Assembly (NCBI GenBank): GCA_002633005.1 | Contig: NMRA01000400.1 | Coordinates: 344,476 to 408,475 of the forward strand | Origin: Phoronis australis | Taxonomy: Eukaryota > Phoronida > Phoronidae | Direction: 5' to 3' | DNA: 64,000 nucleotides | Shown here: positions 47,581 through 57,508 of the stretch, piece by piece | Layout: each line of letters starts with the position of its first letter | Position numbering within the stretch: position 1 is the first letter of the stretch | Position numbers and translations under genes: made by a program | The notes under the pieces: model-generated | Seen by the model: the letters and a program-made list of their open reading frames with translations, nothing else | The model's database searches: none | Told to the model about the DNA's origin: nothing

Positions 47581-49009
47581 CAATTTATTTCATATTTATT
47601 GGGTTATAGATGTATACTTTCAGAATGTGGAAAAAATAGTCATTAATCTGCAATGCTCGTCAAGCAAGGTGTCACTAGTTTGATGGAATATAGGACAAAT
47701 GTTCACACTATCCCGTTATCTTCCATTCATAAAAAATCAATATAGTTATTGTTATTGAAGACATTAAATTCTCAGTTGCATGAATTATTTTCAGGCCTGC
47801 TGAACACAGCTTTAGCATTCACTTTTTGGTACTTTTTAACTTGCCTAAACCAGGCAAATCAAACTGTTTGCATACAAGGAATGTGCTGCTGGCATGAGCA
47901 TAATGATATGCATTGTCTGCTGTTGCGTTGTTTCTGGCATGCACACAATACCATCTCTAGGAAGCTGTCTGGGATAGAACTCTGTGTCATCAGTATGGGC
48001 TGCAAGCATAAGTTTGTGTGTGTTCCTCCCATATCAGAGGGTGCTGGGAGCTCAGGTATGGAACAATGATCATTTCGCCATACCTTGACCTGATAGTGCA
48101 CTCTCATCAGATGGAAACAGCGGGCATTATGGGTGAGGGGGAAGGATTTCTGGGTTCACGGGCTTGGAGAATAGTAAATGGCGTGCTACATCTACAGGTC
48201 GTGTTGTATATTCTGCAGTCAAATACTTCTGAAGCCATCGTAATTTGCTCAGTGATTTCACCAATGCATGGGTTCTTAAGCAATCTGTGATACTCTAGGA
48301 ACACCTTCCATGATGATTGGCAAAGTACGAGTTGGTGCCAAACCCGGTCACGGCATGAAAAGCAAACAAGGATGTTGCTGAGTCTCTTAGTAGTTTGTTG
48401 AAAAGTGCTTCAATAGGTATATATAGTCATTTCTTTGATGTGCCTGACATACAGATATGCCCACTTTGCATTTGTTGGAAGTGCGATACCAGAAACAATA
48501 GAACATCGGGTGTCCCTGGAAATACGACTGACTGTGGAGAGCATGCAGTACCAGTCTTGGATCTGCTTCTTCATGTGTGGATTTCAGAGTCCTCAAATCA
48601 GTCATATCCTTAGATGATTTAATTTACCTCCAGCTCATCTTTGAACCCTCCTGCAACCATAAACTCTTTATCTTCAGGCGTTTACAAACACAATTCCTCT
48701 GACAAGAAATGTGCTAGGTCTTCTTTATTCTCAGCCAGTGCCCGTAAATTTGACCAGTTTTGAGGAAGAGATACACCACGGCCTTCCAAAAATCACCTGA
48801 TTTTCTGTATTCCTTTACTAAGCTGTTTTCCTGTTGTGTATGTCACAGTTTCTTGTCTGTATCTGTCAAATACAATGTCAATTTTATGATATCGAAATCC
48901 TGTGTTTAGCACTGTTTTCATGAATGAATCAGTCAGGTTCTCGAAGGTCACATCACCATCAAGCTTCCCAAGAGCTACCAGCAATGCTTCGCCATCAAAA
49001 ATGAGGCAA
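47380..49009 (-). repeat. Direct repeat unit 1 (about 1.63 kb)
   Basis: Nearly identical to 49904-51549, differing by scattered substitutions and a few small indels. Both run from an ATAAATACTTCTTGAGC word to ATGAGGCAA. It contains the 3' half of the element's gene. Confidence 0.95.
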
Positions 49010-49083
49010 AAGAGTTCTGTACTAAATAAATATGAGCTCTGCCCCAGAAATCGCTTTCGCATCATATCCAGGTTCTCGTTCAC
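48387..49083 (-). pseudogene. FEN/PIN-like transposon protein, fragments in repeat unit 1
   Basis: The upstream fragment (49083-48793) holds FSTELFCLIFDGEALLVAL, then FENLTDSFMKTVL and KIDIVFDRYRQET. This fits the DGxALL ... IDVVFDRY pattern of an animal transposon-associated nuclease-like family. The downstream fragment (48605-48387) has STHEEADPRLVLHA, the family's EEADTR acidic motif, which resembles the paired acidic residues of FEN/XPG nucleases. Stops separate the two. The function is inferred only from motif resemblance. Confidence 0.65.
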
Positions 49084-49129
49084 TCCTTTGCATACACACT
49101 AGTAAGACTGAGCTCACAGGAGTAGGAGA

Positions 49130-49225
49130 CACAGTTGTGCTATGCTCGAATGTCTACCACCAAAACCAGGATTCGAATCGAGTCTCCCAAACGTGAGCCG
49201 GAGCTGAAACCTCTGAGCTACGCCG
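49130..49225 (-). repeat. tRNA-derived SINE head inside the 6.5 kb element
   Basis: Minus strand reads GGCGTAGCTCAGAGG (A-box-like) and, about 30 bases later, GATTCGAATCC, a near-perfect B box. Stem pairing is incomplete, so it is a SINE-like insert between the two direct repeat units. Confidence 0.5.
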
Positions 49226-49622
49226 ACTTCTGTACTTACAAGTTGTGCACCTACTGTAGTTGCAAAAGTTTGTCTTCAATTCTTTTCAATTTATGTCTGT
49301 CTCGAGGTTTTCTATCAAAGAGTTGATCAAGTGTTGTTGACGATCGCACAACACCATTTAGAGGTTGACACAAATGGATGATGGTCGTATAAGTGATAGA
49401 AGCCCTGTAATAATAATAGGTTAGATGCCTCATGTTATCCCAAGCACGACTTATAAGGTTAAGTGCAACAATTTTGTCCTATTCAGGCCACAATATGACA
49501 GACATTTGAAATTTTGTTTTGACAAAATTTTCAGCAGAAATAAATAAAATTTATACAAAATTTACTCAGACTGGTATTAACCGAGTGTGTAGGTGTCACA
49601 AAATGGCATTTTGATTATTACC

Positions 49623-49773
49623 GTAAACTCAGGGGTTAATGCCCTGGGCACTCAAATTGGGAAACCCTGAGATGGGGTTGGCGATTACCCAAGCAATGGG
49701 CGCTAAACGGGAAATTGGCAAAAAGTTGGGAGTGAGCGATTACCTGGGCATGGGTGTTAACCCACGAGTTTAC
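49623..49773. mobile_element. 151-bp MITE with GTAAACTC ends
   Basis: The left end GTAAACTCAGGGGTTAATGC and the right end, read inward as GTAAACTCGTGGGTTAACAC, form inverted repeats. GGGCA and GATTACC words are mirrored further in. It lies in the spacer between the direct repeats. Confidence 0.75.
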
Positions 49774-49903
49774 AGCAATCAGCCTTTGGAAAATAGAAGT
49801 GTGACAATGTTGGCAATTAATTTTGTGAATGATTGTCACACAGTAAAACTCGCAAAAGTTGTCCATGCACAAGTTAGATCTTGAACTAGGTCAAAGTTCC
49901 NTC

Positions 49904-51549
49904 TTATAAATACTTCTTGAGCAATACATCACTTATGAATACTAAAAAATGCAATTCTGAAAACTAATTATGCAAATAAGGTGCCGCCATTACCATACAA
50001 TGTAATTTGCGTCTTGAGTTTGTGTTCCTGCAGGCTAACTTGAAAAATGAGTTGTTTATACCTATATTTTCATGGTCAACAAACATGCTAAAAACATTTT
50101 TGGAGCAATTTATTTCATATTTATTGGGTTATAGATGTATACTTTCAGAATGTGGAAAAAATAGTCATTAATCTGCAATGCTGCTCAAGCAAGGTGTCAC
50201 TAGTTTGCTGGAATATAGAGCAAATGTTCACACTATCCCGTTATCTTCCATTCATAAAAAATCAATGTAGTTATTGTTATTGAAGACATTAAATTCTCAG
50301 TTGCATGAATTATTTTCAGGCCTGCTGAACACAGTTTTAGCATTCACTTTTTGGTACTTTTAAACATGACTAATGCCAGGCAAATCAAACTGTTTGCATA
50401 CAAGGAATGTGCTGCTGGCATGAGCATGATGATATGCATTGTCTGCTGTTGCGTTGTTTCTGGCATGCACACAATACCATCTCCAGGCAGCTGTCTCGGA
50501 TAGAACTCTGTGTCATCAGTATGGGCTGCAAGCATAAATTTGTGTGTCCCTCCCATATCAGAGGGTACTGGGAGCTCAGGTATAGAACAATGACCATTTT
50601 GCCATACCTTGACCTGATAGTGCACTCTCATCAGATGGAAACGGCCGGCATTATGGGTGAGGGGGAAGGACTTCTGGGTTCAAGGGGTTGGAGAATAATA
50701 AATGGCGTGCTACATCTACAGGTCGTGTTGTATATTCTGCAGACAAATACTTCTGAAGCCACCGTAATTTGCTCAGTGATTTCACCAATGCAGGGGTTCT
50801 TAAGCAATCTGTGATGCTCTAGGAACACCTTCCATGATGATTGTTTCATGTGATTGGCAAAGTACGAGTTGGTGCCAAACCCGGTCACGGCATGAAAAGC
50901 AAACAAGGATGTTGCTGAGTCTCTTAGTAGTTTGTTGAAAAGTGCTTCAGTGTGTATATCTCGTCATTTCTTTGATGTGCCTGACATCATACAGATATGC
51001 TCACTTTGCATTTGTTAAACGTGCGATACCAGAAGCAATAGAACATCGGGTGTCTCTGAAAATACGACTGAGTGTGGACAGCATGCAGTACCAATCTTGC
51101 ATCTGCTTCTTCATTTGTGGATTTCAGAGTCCTCAAATCAGTCATAACCTTAGATGATTTAATTTACTTCCAGCTTATCTTTGAACCCTCCTGCAACCAT
51201 AAACTCTTTATCTTCAGGCGTCTACAAACACAGTTACCCTGGCAAGAAATGTGCTAGGTCTTCTTTATTCTCAGCCAGTGCTCGAAAATTTGACCAGTTT
51301 TGAGGAAGAGGTACACCACAGCCTTCCAAAAATCACCTGATTTTCTGTATTCCTTTACTACGCTGTTTTCCTGTTGTGTATTTCATAGTTTCTTGTCTGT
51401 ATCTGTTAAATACAATGTCAATTTTATGATATCGAAATCCTGTGTTTAGCACTGTTTTCATGAATGAATCAGCCAGGTTCTCGAAGGTCACATCACCATC
51501 AAGCTTCCCAAGAGCTACCAGCAATGCTTCGCCATCAAACATGAGGCAA
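49904..51549 (-). repeat. Direct repeat unit 2 (about 1.65 kb)
   Basis: Second copy of 47380-49009. Its left edge is three bases from an N at 49901, which marks an assembly join. Confidence 0.95.
50900..51542 (-). pseudogene. FEN/PIN-like transposon protein, fragments in repeat unit 2
   Basis: It repeats the DGEALLVALGKLDGDVTFEN and KIDIVFNRYRQET motifs of unit 1 with slightly different residues (Asp to Asn before RYRQ). The downstream part is also broken. It lies next to the N-terminal-side fragments at 51601-52841, so this is the copy in the original context. Confidence 0.6.
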
Positions 51550-51600
51550 GCGGGCGAGCCATGAAGTTGAATTCTTTTAGGACAGTCGATGTGTTAACTA

Positions 51601-52841
51601 TTAATACTTCGGCAAGTGAAGATTTATCTCCAGTGGGCAATGTGCCACTCGTTTCTGTAAGAAAACATGGACGGGAAGAAGCTCGCGTTTGAGCACAGGC
51701 GGCAAAACAACTGGCCGACCCACCTCATAAACCGTAGCTAGGCAGCGAAGTATATCTCTCTCTGCCTTAAGAACTATTTTCTTGTCTTTGTCTTTGGATT
51801 GTTTCACCACATCATGTAAGTTGGCAAATGTTGGGGCATTATTTTTGCGCATAGGCGCGTGAATTGACATGTCTGAATTATCGCATTGCTCAGTGATAAT
51901 CGGTCTCGAACAAATTTCTTAGTTTGTTCGTGTCCAAGTTCCTTGGCATGTAAAACTGACTCTTGGATTAGTGCTGTTGATAGGTCTTTTGTTGCAAGGC
52001 TTTGTAGCAGCTAAGGCCTTGCGGACGAGAAGACCTTCAATCCATGGAATGCGTAAAGAAGGGAACTCTCAACAGTTGCCTCGTGGCTTCGTTATGAAAC
52101 TATGTACTGCCACAGCTGTAAGTTTGTTCAGCTATATGAGATTTCAGATTAAATGAGAGTGTCCACCTCCATAGAGCTGACTTGGTTTTGGTATTACTGA
52201 TGATACCACCTCCTTTTTGCCTGCCCCATTTACCCACTGGTCAAAATCTACCTGACAGAGCATATGAGGACATCACTTGACTACAAAATTTCCTGCTTGA
52301 ACCTCTGACCAAACAGAGTGTGGAAGCTGATGCATCTCGACTAAAAAGACCGCACCCCACTCGGGCATAATTCGGTGGGGCAGCACGAGAGTAAATGAAT
52401 AGAGATGCAGTTCCAAAATACCATCCCGTTGAGAGCATGTGTACTTTAACAATATTGGAACCATGTACATGTAACTCCACCAGAAGCTGAAATTCACATC
52501 ATCAGAACTACTGTTGACAAAATGCCCAGGAGTTTCCTGAACTTATCCTAATTGAGAAATGTTAAAAACTCCGGAATTTTCTGTGGATCATCATCTGCAG
52601 ACATACTGGTAATACAAGCATGACAGTCGCTTCTGCAATAAAGGAGAGAATGCTTGACACATGCAGGAGATGCCACAGAGCTTGCAAAGACAGTTTGTGT
52701 GCCCTCATACTGTAGCTTTGCTGTACGACATTCCACTGAGGACCAGTTCCATAGGTCTTGACCAAGTACTGCTCTCTCTATACACACCTCAGCTATTCCG
52801 GAATCACTTATGTGATCTTTTGTGGCCTTGATAAAGTTCAT
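51601..52841 (-). pseudogene. FEN/PIN-like transposon protein, C-terminal-type fragments upstream in the element
   Basis: Three minus-strand frames (52841-52548, 52480-52241, 51870-51601) have no intact whole. The last contains HAPMRKNNAPTFANL, VLKAERDILRCLATV and PPVLKRELLPVHVFL. These resemble the part of this protein family in which a KADR-like motif precedes a VL-EL-PVP segment. The first two frames are Cys- and His-containing without a firm match. Stops throughout indicate decay. Confidence 0.5.
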
Positions 52842-53119
52842 TGATAGTTAAGAACAACTAATGAGGTACTGTATTAACATATTTTGGTATTCTGGGACCG
52901 ACCATTAATCTGCAGCAGAGTGCTTGGTCGACTGTGAGGATGGTATGTTCCTGTCCAAAATGGGACGATATGGCCATGCATCTCTTTACATCAATATTTA
53001 AAAGTCATGTTGTTATGTTTACAATACTTTTATGTCTTATCTAAATAGTGAGATGTTCGCAAAAAAGCATTGATAATTATGATTTCTAATTTAATTTTCA
53101 GACTTTATTAATGAGCATT

Positions 53120-53606
53120 TGTAACTTAGTAAAGATGAAATAAAAAGCTTCACACGTGTCATAATGATTTTTCTAGACCTTCAAAACATAGGTATAGACA
53201 CCCTAGTTGTCATGTTTGCCTGCAAATTGATAAAGTTACACCGAAATTTGAATTTTTTGGTAATGGCGGAAGCTAATTAGCATAATTGGGGAATTTAATG
53301 ACGTTCATTAATATGTTCTTAAATTTAAGTGATCTAAACACACTTATACTATGTTTTTGAAGCAAAAATTTCCTAATTATTCGTCACATATTGTACTCCT
53401 GGTCTTACGAATGTTTGTTATCTTGGTGGTTTGGCGGCCATTTTCTTTATGCAAATTAGATGGTCAAAAACTCAAAATCCAGCTTGGGAACAGGCATAAT
53501 CGAAATCAGCATACCATAATTATGGTAAAAAGATATGTTCTCCACTTTTACTAAAAAATGTCTCTAACATCCACATTTTCCAGAAATGCGTCTAGACTAT
53601 TTGGCT
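53120..53606 (-). repeat. Right long inverted repeat of the 6.5 kb element
   Basis: Complement of the left end, as described for 47115-47580. It directly abuts the start of tandem duplication copy A at 53607. Confidence 0.72.
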
Positions 53607-53867
53607 AGTTTATCCAACTTTCACCGGACGGAGATGCAGCCCTCAGCACATAAGAAATACCTCGCTGAAAGTGAGAGGGCGAGTAGAGTAAAGATTACGA
53701 TAACAACAAGAAGAACATGCGGAACTCTAATGGCATGAAAACGCCAGGCTACAATAGTGTTTGACGGATATTGCTATATTATGGGTAAATGTAGCAAGAT
53801 TGTTGTATCAGTGTGTAGTACGGACCGCCTTAATGCTTTTTATTCCGTGTTTCTCTCAACACTAATT

Positions 53868-55039
53868 CAGCCGATTTCATAAAGTTGGTTTAAAGTTAAA
53901 CCTGGTTTAAACTGGACTTAGACCAGGTTTAAAGATAACCTGCATTTCATAAAGGTGGTTGAACTTTTAGACCAGTGGTCTAGTATAACCTGGTTTAACT
54001 CCAGTTTAGACCTGGTCTAAGTCAGTTTTCATTTCATCAACGAGGTCTATATTCTTTAGACCTGTATTAAGATCTTAAACCAGGCTTAACTTTAGACTCG
54101 GTCAGACTCAGGTTTAACTGTTAGACATGTCAGATTTGCGTGATATAGGTGCAACTGAATGATGCCGCTATGTGCATTTGCGACGCAGTTTTAGAGCGAA
54201 AATGGACCATTTTAAATATTCAGTTTTACGACGACAAAACAACATACGTAGCAGGGGCGGATCCAAGATTTTTAAAGTGGGGGCTCGGTCAAAGACTTTT
54301 TAAAAGGGAGGTCCAAGTCAACATTTGAAAATTATAGATTTGATATCACTAAAGCAAGGTAAAAAGGGGGGTCCGTACCCCTTGACCCCCTTGGATCAGC
54401 CCATGCGTAGACCAGTACGTGCTGGAGGTGTCCTGCGAATTTTTCAGAATATGACTGGTCGAGCAGGGCGTCATCGCCGTACTAAGCAATAAGGGTTTTA
54501 CTGAAGACAGCATCTTTTAATTCTTCTGACTAAGTTCCATCTCCACTGGTCTCCGCTTTAGTGTTGACGGGATGGGGTCTTGCCCTCTCTTTGGCCGCAA
54601 AAAATAAATACTAAAATGACACGGAAAGAAATGGGCATTTATCATGTTGGATCTCATCGCGAGCATGTATTTTATTGTGTGTACATGTATTGGGCACAGA
54701 CATTACATTTTCCCCATGAGAAAAGCTTTTAGACCTGTTTCTTAAATGTCTGCACTGATTCTGCTAGTGTGTGCCATTGTATACCCACGTTATCAAGGTT
54801 TCATTGAAGCACTTCAATAGTTTCAGTGTTGGATTATTCCAGATCGACACAATAGGATGGCTTGGATACTTTAAACCTAGTTTTTCTAAACCCTCTCCCT
54901 GGTCTTACAAAACTAGGCTTTCAGAATTTTAAACCACGTTGGTGAAATACAAGTTAGGTCTAAAATTAGACCAGGTTTAGGAAGACCAAATTTAAGTCTT
55001 AAATCCGATTTTGTTAAACCACCTTTATGAAATCGGCTG
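53868..55039. mobile_element. 1,172-bp fold-back DNA transposon with ATT target duplication
   Basis: The ends CAGCCGATTTCATAAAG and CTTTATGAAATCGGCTG are perfect inverted repeats. They lead into many GGTTTAAACC/GGTCTAA-type words in both orientations. ATT flanks both sides (53865-53867 and 55040-55042). The duplicated copy B has the same flank with one ATT and no element (56997-56999), so the boundaries are certain. No coding region is present. It has itself been entered by the element at 54252-54405. Confidence 0.95.
54252..54405. mobile_element. 154-bp nested MITE with CGTAG target duplication
   Basis: The left end CAGGGGCGGATCCAAG and the right end, read inward as CATGGGCTGATCCAAG, are inverted repeats followed by G-rich runs. 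CGTAG flanks both sides (54247-54251, 54406-54410). The ends resemble the element at 19834-20852, so it is probably the same family. Confidence 0.88.
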
Positions 55040-55116
55040 ATTGTGTCGTCAACACTACACGGATTTTCATGCATCAGTGCCAATTACATTTGTCGACTAC
55101 AATTTCATTTACGTGC

Positions 55117-55123
55117 TATAAAA
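55117..55123 (+). promoter_or_regulatory. TATA box in duplication copy A
   Basis: TATAAAA in the context ACGTGCTATAAAAGCC is conserved at the same place in copy B. It may drive a transcript that includes the mini-exon 390 bp downstream. Confidence 0.45.
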
Positions 55124-55508
55124 GCCGTGAAACTCATCACTCCATACTGTGGTGTCCTGGGTGGGACTTCTCTGTGAACAAGTTTTACAGGTTTGGCTAG
55201 ATCGTCACGTTAGTGACAGTGTTTAGTCATTGGAGACGCTGCGGTGGCATACGTCCAGTACTTTCAAGTATGAACTTATATTTCTTCTGCTAGACAAACG
55301 TTTTTGAATGTCTCTAGTAACAACTTTGATCTTTACTTCTTTCAATTTAGTAAAAACTAGAAAAAGTAGACAACCCACTTATGCCGTTTTTGTGTCATGA
55401 CTGTAAACACGCAGTGTAATTTCGCCATTTGGCTCTTTATATGTCACGAGCGTCAACGTTCACTTATAGATATGAATACTTATTAGAAAACTATACTATG
55501 ATTTGCAG

Positions 55509-55544
55509 ATACCATGAAGCCAACTCGTAATGGAGAAGCTGGAG
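55509..55544 (+). CDS. Candidate 36-nt mini-exon, copy A
   Basis: It is flanked by ATTTGCAG and GTATGT, good acceptor and donor sites. It is the same length as its counterpart in copy B. In the frame that starts with the third base it reads TMKPTRNGEAG, against AIKPTETGEGG in copy B. A further acceptor (TTTTTTCAG at 55699-55707) follows. The upstream coding exon is not identified, so this is a candidate only. Confidence 0.45.
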
Positions 55545-55707
55545 GTATGTCAATATTTTAAAATTGACCGATGTGATACCGTAGAACTTAACATTAAATA
55601 GACAAAATGCCACTTTCTCGTCAAGTACTAAGACCGTCGTTTTCTTTTCGACAAAATATGTGTGGTTGCTCCGAACCGCAAATCTGTTACGAATTCGCTT
55701 TTTTCAG

Positions 55708-55751
55708 ATGAGCTGTCCTGTGGTCATTTTCGTGGAAAACAGCACACATGA
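55708..55751 (+). CDS. Candidate terminal coding exon after the copy A mini-exon
   Basis: Joined in phase to the mini-exon it reads DELSCGHFRGKQHT and then stops. Copy B keeps DELSC followed by a residue and His, with changes mostly at third codon positions, but has CGG in place of the CAG acceptor. Coding is suggested by this pattern, not proven. Confidence 0.35.
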
Positions 55752-55760
55752 ATTGTTCTG

Positions 55761-56399
55761 CATTACTTTAATCGTTATCGAACTATTTTGGCATTTATTC
55801 CAAATGTTTCGGAAATGGACAGCCGCAACCACTGTGGCGCCCTCTTGCAGCAATTTATTTTTGTGGTGCCCCGTTTTCTACCAAGGTTCTTTGATTGACA
55901 TTCTGGTAATTTACAATTCGTACATGTATGTTCCAGTTGATAAATGAGAGTACGCCTGACCTTCATTTTAATCACGCTTGAAGGAACTTTATGATATTAT
56001 GCAAATATATTATTTTGAATTTACAAGTTTGCAAAATCCTTACTTTTGAGCTTGGTTGCAAATATCATCACCTCCAATGTATCATAGAATATTGTCCTGG
56101 AGACTGGCAGTAGAATTCTCCTCTTTCCCCGAAAGTAGAAAGCCCCTTGTTTTCATTGACCTAATGGTTTGGGATGTCAGACTTTATTTCACAAGTCGAG
56201 TTGTATCACTTTAGCAAGATTCCAGATTTCAACTGTTTAAAAATTTTGGAATTGAAAAATATCTCCAAGAAAGGGCATTCTTTTCCGTTCAAAACTAAGG
56301 CGAACAACTCGTTTTATCCATTCGATCCGTATTTTCTTGTCTCTGACTGATGTCGGGAATTTAAACAAATTTACATCACTTATCCACTGATATATGGTA
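55761..56399. other. Spacer between duplication copies, nothing recognised
   Basis: AT-rich sequence unique to this interval. A 95-codon plus frame overlaps its start and continues from copy A without a recognisable motif. Confidence 0.45.
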
Positions 56400-56756
56400 A
56401 GTTTATTCAACTTTCACCGGACGGAGATGCAGCCCTCAGCACATAAGAAATACCTCGCTGAAAGTGAGAGGGCGCGTAGGGGAAGGTTACGACAACAACA
56501 AAAAGAACATGCAGAACTCTAATGGCATGAAAACGCCAGGCTACAATAGTGTGACGGATATTGCGGTATTATTGGGGACAAATAAAACAACAAGAATAAT
56601 ATATATTTTAAGTTGCATTGGGAATTTCAGGGCTCTTCAAATAAATATTTCACAGAAAGATCCAGATGGGTTCCTTAATTACACGACATAGCACACACAT
56701 TTACGATACCCAATGTGTAACTGAGAATCGGATACTAAGTGCCACAGGTTAGCATA

Positions 56757-56925
56757 GTACCAAATGGGTACATAAGACCAAATGGGTATTGTCCGATTGC
56801 CTACCAAGTGGGTCAAGCACAACAGCAAATTCAGTAACAACTACCAAATGGGTACAAACTGCCAAATGCGCAAATATCATATAAAATACCAAGTAGGTAC
56901 ACCAAACAGCCTACTGGGCAATACA
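56757..56925 (+). repeat. Cluster of TACCAAATGGGTA motifs
   Basis: About seven variants of the imperfect palindrome TACC-AA(A/G)TG-GGTA lie within 170 bp at irregular spacing. Variants include TACCAAGTGGGT, GCCAAATGCGC and TACCAAGTAGGTA. They occur only in the extra segment of copy B. Confidence 0.8.
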
Positions 56926-57073
56926 GCAAGATTCTGGTGTCACTGTGTAGAACGGACCGCCTTAATGCTTTTTACTCCGTGTTTCTCTCAACACTAATTG
57001 TGTCGTCAACACTATACGGATTTTCATGCCTCAGTGCCGTTGATATTTGCCGGCTGCAATTTCATTTACGTGC

Positions 57074-57080
57074 TATAAAA
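57074..57080 (+). promoter_or_regulatory. TATA box in duplication copy B
   Basis: TATAAAA in the context ACGTGCTATAAAAGTA, equivalent to 55117-55123 in copy A. Confidence 0.45.
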
Positions 57081-57472
57081 GTACTGAAACTCGTCACCCC
57101 ATACTGTGGTGTCCTGTGTGGGACTTCTATGTGAGCAAGTTTCATGGGTTTTGCTAAATCGTCATTTGAACGTTAGTTACAGTGTTCAGTCATTGGAGTC
57201 GCTGTGGTGGCATACGCACAGTAGTTTCAGGAATGAACTGATGTTGTTTCTGCTAGTCAAACGTTATTGAATGCCTCTAGTAACAACTTTGAACTTCACT
57301 TCTTTCAATTTAGTACAAACTAGGAAAAGTAGACATCCCACGCATGTTGTTTTTGTGACATGACTGTAAACAGACAATGTAGTTTCGCCACTCGAGTCTT
57401 TGTATGTCTCGAGCGCCAACATCCACTTATTAGACACGAACACTTATTGTGAAACTATGTTATGATTTACAG

Positions 57473-57508
57473 GTGCCATTAAGCCAACTGAAACTGGAGA
57501 AGGTGGTG
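57473..57508 (+). CDS. Candidate 36-nt mini-exon, copy B
   Basis: It is flanked by GATTTACAG and GTATGT, and reads AIKPTETGEGG in the frame shared with copy A. Splice sites, length and frame are kept despite substitutions. The upstream exon is unknown. Confidence 0.45.

Larger units (their letters stand above)
47115..53606 (-). mobile_element. 6.5 kb element with long inverted ends and a FEN/PIN-like gene
   Basis: The left end (AGCTAATAGTCTAGAC) and the right end, read inward as AGCCAAATAGTCTAGAC, start diverged inverted repeats that remain alignable for several hundred bases. Shared blocks include ATTTTTTAGTAAAAGT, TTTGACCATCTAATTTGCAT and AAAATGGCGGCCAAA. Inside is one minus-strand gene, broken, whose 3' half occurs twice. 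It looks like a cut-and-paste transposon coding for a protein class that is often found in multi-copy elements. The superfamily could not be fixed. The XPG/FEN-like nuclease of Academ elements is one possibility. Confidence 0.7.
53607..55760 (+). repeat. Tandem duplication copy A (filled by a transposon)
   Basis: Sequence 53607-53867 plus 55040-55760 aligns with 56400-57735, starting AGTTTAT(C/T)CAACTTTCACC. The alignment is interrupted by the 1,172-bp element at 53868-55039. By eye the copies share roughly 80-85 percent of bases. Each carries a TATA box and a 36-nt mini-exon. Confidence 0.88.
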
